64,000 nt of DNA from Paraburkholderia caballeronis. Lineage in GTDB: Bacteria > Pseudomonadota > Gammaproteobacteria > Burkholderiales > Burkholderiaceae. Location: assembly GCF_900104845.1 (NCBI RefSeq), contig NZ_FNSR01000001.1:1488001-1552000 (forward strand), written 5' to 3'. The notes beneath the pieces were generated by a model. The model made no database searches. It had not been told where the DNA came from and saw only the letters and a program-made list of their open reading frames with translations. Below, one piece after another: positions 61,688-64,000 of the stretch; position 1 is the stretch's first letter; each line of letters opens with the position of its first letter. The position numbers and the translations under genes are program-made.

Positions 61688-63211
61688 ATGGACAATGCAA
61701 CCCCTGCTGCGAATGCCCCGGCAGCCGATGCCGCGACACGCGGCAAATATCTGGGCGTCACGTCGATCGGGTTGATGACGGCGGCGGCCGTCGTCACGAG
61801 CCTGCGCGGACTGCCGTTGCTCGCGAAGGAGGAAATGACGATGTTCGTCTATCTGGCCTTCACGGTCGTTTTTTACCTGATTCCGGCTTCGCTGGTGTCG
61901 GCCGAGCTGGGCGGCGCGTTTGCCGACCGGCGCGGCGGCATCTACGCGTGGGTGGCGGAAGCCTTCGGCACGCGCTGGGGTTTCCTCGCGATCTGGCTGC
62001 AATGGATACAGAACGTGGTCTGGTATCCGGTTGCGTTGACGTTCGGCGCGGCGGCGCTCGCCTATACCATCGGCCGGCCGGAACTGGCGACGAACGGCAT
62101 TTACGTCGGCCTTTTCTGCATCGTCGCGTACTGGCTTTCGACGTGGGTGGTGCTGCAAGGCGTCGAGGTGTTTGCACGAATCGCGAACTGGACCTTCGTG
62201 ATCGGCACCATCGTGCCGGGCATCGTGCTGCTGGTGCTGCTCGGCTACTGGATCAGGAGCGGCCATCCGATCGGGTGGCAACACCTGAACGATAGCGCGC
62301 TGTCGCAGGACGGTCATGCGCGATTCTGGCCCGCGATTCACGGCTTCGGCACGATCTCGTTTCTGGCCGGCATCGTGTTGCTGTTCGCCGGCGTGGAAGT
62401 GCAGGCCGTTCACGTGATGGACATGCGCAGCCCGAGCCGCGGTTATCCGGCGGCAATCGGTCTGGGCGCGCTGATCTCGGTCCTGATCTTTGCGCTAGGC
62501 GCGTTGCCGATCGCCGCGATCCTGCCGTACGACAAAATCTCGCTGCAGTCGGGCGTATTCGATGCGTTCGGCGCGGTGATCGGCGATCTGTGGCATATGA
62601 GCTGGCTGGTCGCTGCGTTGTCGCTGCTGGTCGGCATCGGCGCGATCAGCGGTGTGCTCGCATGGCTCGGCAGCCCGTCGCGGGGACTGCTCGCGACCGC
62701 GCAGGAGGGCGAATTGCCGCCGATCCTTCAGGCCAAAAACCGCAAGGGCATGCCGACGCATATCCTGCTGGTGCAGGGGCTGGTCGTGACCGTGATTTCA
62801 TGTTTCTACTTTGTGATCCGCGACGTGTCGGTAGCCTTCTTTCTGATCTCCGCGATGACGATCGCGCTGTACCTGATCGCCTATATGCTGATGTATGCGG
62901 CGGCGATCCAGTTGCGCTATTCCGCGCCCGCACTGCCGCGACCGTTCAGGCTGCCGGGCGGCCTGGCCGGCATGTGGCTGATTGCCGGCATCGGTTTTGC
63001 CGGGGTGCTGTTCAGCTTCGTCGTGTCGTTCTTTCCGCCCGACCAGTTGCCGGTCGGCTCGCCGTTGCTTTATACCGGACTGGTCGTACTCGGCATCGTG
63101 GTCTTCGCGGGCATCCCGTTGATCATCCACCATGTGCGGCGAAGTGACTGGGCTTCGGTTCGTGAAGCGCCGCTCGTGCAAAAGCGGCCTGCCGCGGCGC
63201 CGTTGAATTGA
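61688..63211 (+). CDS. gadC: Glutamate/GABA antiporter (GadC-like)
   Basis: A 507-residue inner-membrane transporter of the APC superfamily with about 12 helices. LGVTSIGLMTAAAVVTSLRG, LLAKEEMTMFVYLAFTVVFY, VSAELGGAFADRRGGIYAWV and FGTRWGFLAIWLQWIQNVVW are typical of GadC. It exchanges external glutamate for internal GABA. The C-terminal tail is short and basic-acidic (HHVRRSDWASVREAPLVQKR); GadC uses its tail as a pH plug. The ATG at 61688 follows AGGAG by 7 nt. It is in an operon with gadB. Confidence 0.9.
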   Translation: MDNATPAANAPAADAATRGKYLGVTSIGLMTAAAVVTSLRGLPLLAKEEMTMFVYLAFTVVFYLIPASLVSAELGGAFADRRGGIYAWVAEAFGTRWGFLAIWLQWIQNVVWYPVALTFGAAALAYTIGRPELATNGIYVGLFCIVAYWLSTWVVLQGVEVFARIANWTFVIGTIVPGIVLLVLLGYWIRSGHPIGWQHLNDSALSQDGHARFWPAIHGFGTISFLAGIVLLFAGVEVQAVHVMDMRSPSRGYPAAIGLGALISVLIFALGALPIAAILPYDKISLQSGVFDAFGAVIGDLWHMSWLVAALSLLVGIGAISGVLAWLGSPSRGLLATAQEGELPPILQAKNRKGMPTHILLVQGLVVTVISCFYFVIRDVSVAFFLISAMTIALYLIAYMLMYAAAIQLRYSAPALPRPFRLPGGLAGMWLIAGIGFAGVLFSFVVSFFPPDQLPVGSPLLYTGLVVLGIVVFAGIPLIIHHVRRSDWASVREAPLVQKRPAAAPLN

Positions 63212-63465
63212 ACGGCTGCGAAAGCCCTCATCGCGGATGATGCCGCGTAGCGAGGCGCGTTGACCGTCACCGTACAGACTGCGCGTTGTCTTATGTGAGA
63301 ACGTGAGTTCTGGTCCTGTACGCACCAGCGGCTTTCGGGCCGCTCTCGCTCGGCAGGTGTCGCGAACAGGTGTCTCCGAAACTGCCGGTCAGCCGTACGA
63401 TCAATCCGCGGCGCTGCGTTCGGCGCCGCCGGTTGCGATCGATGCATTGATGAATGGAGATCACC

Positions 63466-64000
63466 ATGTCAGCGCATGCACACTCCTTCCCACCACCGGC
63501 CGACGGGGTCGGCCAGCCGGATCAGGACATACCGGACGGGGTGGTGGACGGCCCTTTCACGCGGGTGGTGGCGCGCTTCGCGGACGGCTCTGCGCCAGTC
63601 GGCGCTTCGCCCGGCACGACTGCGCCGAGTGACGAGATTCTGGCCATCGTTGCGCACGAGCTATGCAACCCGCTGACTCCTTTGCAGTTTGCCGCCCGCG
63701 CCCTCCGCCTCGCGTCAGTGAAACGGCCCGAAGTGTCAAATATGATTGACGTCATCGACCGGCAGATTGCGCAGATCGCGCGGCTTGCGGAGGATTTGAC
63801 CGATGCCACGCGAGTCAGCCGGGGCGAGTTGCGTCTGAGAAAGGCACGGGTTGTACTGGCTGACGTGCTGTCGGATTTCCTTGATGCGGCCGCAGTCGCG
63901 GCCGCCTCGCGCGGCCAGACATTCACCGTTCAGATTCCTGACAGGATGCTGCGTCTGGAGGGCGACCCGATGCGCCTCGGGCAGGCTGTCAACAACATGG
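63466..64000 (+). CDS. Sensor histidine kinase, N-terminal part (runs off the window)
   Basis: About 178 residues are visible. The ATG at 63466 (MSAHAHSFPPPADGVGQPDQ) follows GGAG by 7 nt. A polar N-terminus of 55 residues has no membrane helix. The dimerization domain carries the H-box His64 in LAIVAHELCNPLTPLQFAAR; a helix with IDVIDRQIAQIARLAEDLTD follows, and the sequence ends near the N-box (GDPMRLGQAVNNM). It is a soluble kinase like those coupled to PAS or receiver domains. It lies 254 bp after gadC in the same direction; a functional link is possible but unproven. Confidence 0.85.
   Translation, partial: MSAHAHSFPPPADGVGQPDQDIPDGVVDGPFTRVVARFADGSAPVGASPGTTAPSDEILAIVAHELCNPLTPLQFAARALRLASVKRPEVSNMIDVIDRQIAQIARLAEDLTDATRVSRGELRLRKARVVLADVLSDFLDAAAVAAASRGQTFTVQIPDRMLRLEGDPMRLGQAVNNM

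Overview
The window is high-GC, tightly packed DNA whose gene content and codon use fit a Burkholderia-type betaproteobacterium. No species can be named from sequence alone.

Layout. (1) Positions 1-12.3 kb look like ordinary chromosome: the 5' part of thiC with its TPP riboswitch, rnk, an EamA exporter, an entericidin-like lipoprotein, a small DUF1328 membrane protein, a ferritin-like protein, an MFS transporter, and a LacI-controlled ABC importer operon ending in a metallophosphoesterase. (2) At 12,477-12,839 lies a tRNA-Leu(UAA) gene split after U34 by a 278-nt group I intron. (3) A P4-type integrase starts about 190 bp past the tRNA and opens an apparent island running to about 58.28 kb, where an imperfect copy of the tRNA 3' end is followed by a second terminator. 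Short GGGGGCA direct repeats lie near both ends.

Inside the island: 13-19 kb is a mobile module (integrase, AlpA, two or three unknowns, an inovirus Gp2-like protein, a MobA/MobL relaxase); 19.3-24 kb carries two lipoproteins and two regulators; 24.1-25.7 kb has an MgtC-family protein; 25.8-35.4 kb holds two iron/aminoethylphosphonate-type ABC importers around a DeoR regulator and an inositol-phosphatase-family enzyme; 35.4-40.8 kb is a plasmid/ICE-type block (paralogous small proteins, directionality-factor-like protein, YqaJ exonuclease, DUF932 protein); 41.0-44.3 kb is a complete His-Xaa-Ser (HXS) peptide-modification locus, hxsA-hxsD-hxsB-hxsC; 44.8-57.9 kb is a redox and stress block (YciF ferritin-like, zinc dehydrogenase, formate dehydrogenase with DUF1641 partner, triheme cytochrome c, CtaG, a fused subunit I/III cytochrome oxidase and a CuA/cytochrome c subunit II, histidine kinase).

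Right of the island are a PRC-barrel protein, a glutamate decarboxylase/antiporter acid-resistance pair preceded by two identical-arm inverted repeats, and the start of another histidine kinase.

The most unusual items are the HXS locus, whose product is unknown, and the intron-split tRNA that also serves as the island attachment site. Also notable are the pairing of two importer loci with phosphatase-type enzymes, a probable frameshift in an ABC ATPase, and several strong palindromes with no assigned role.
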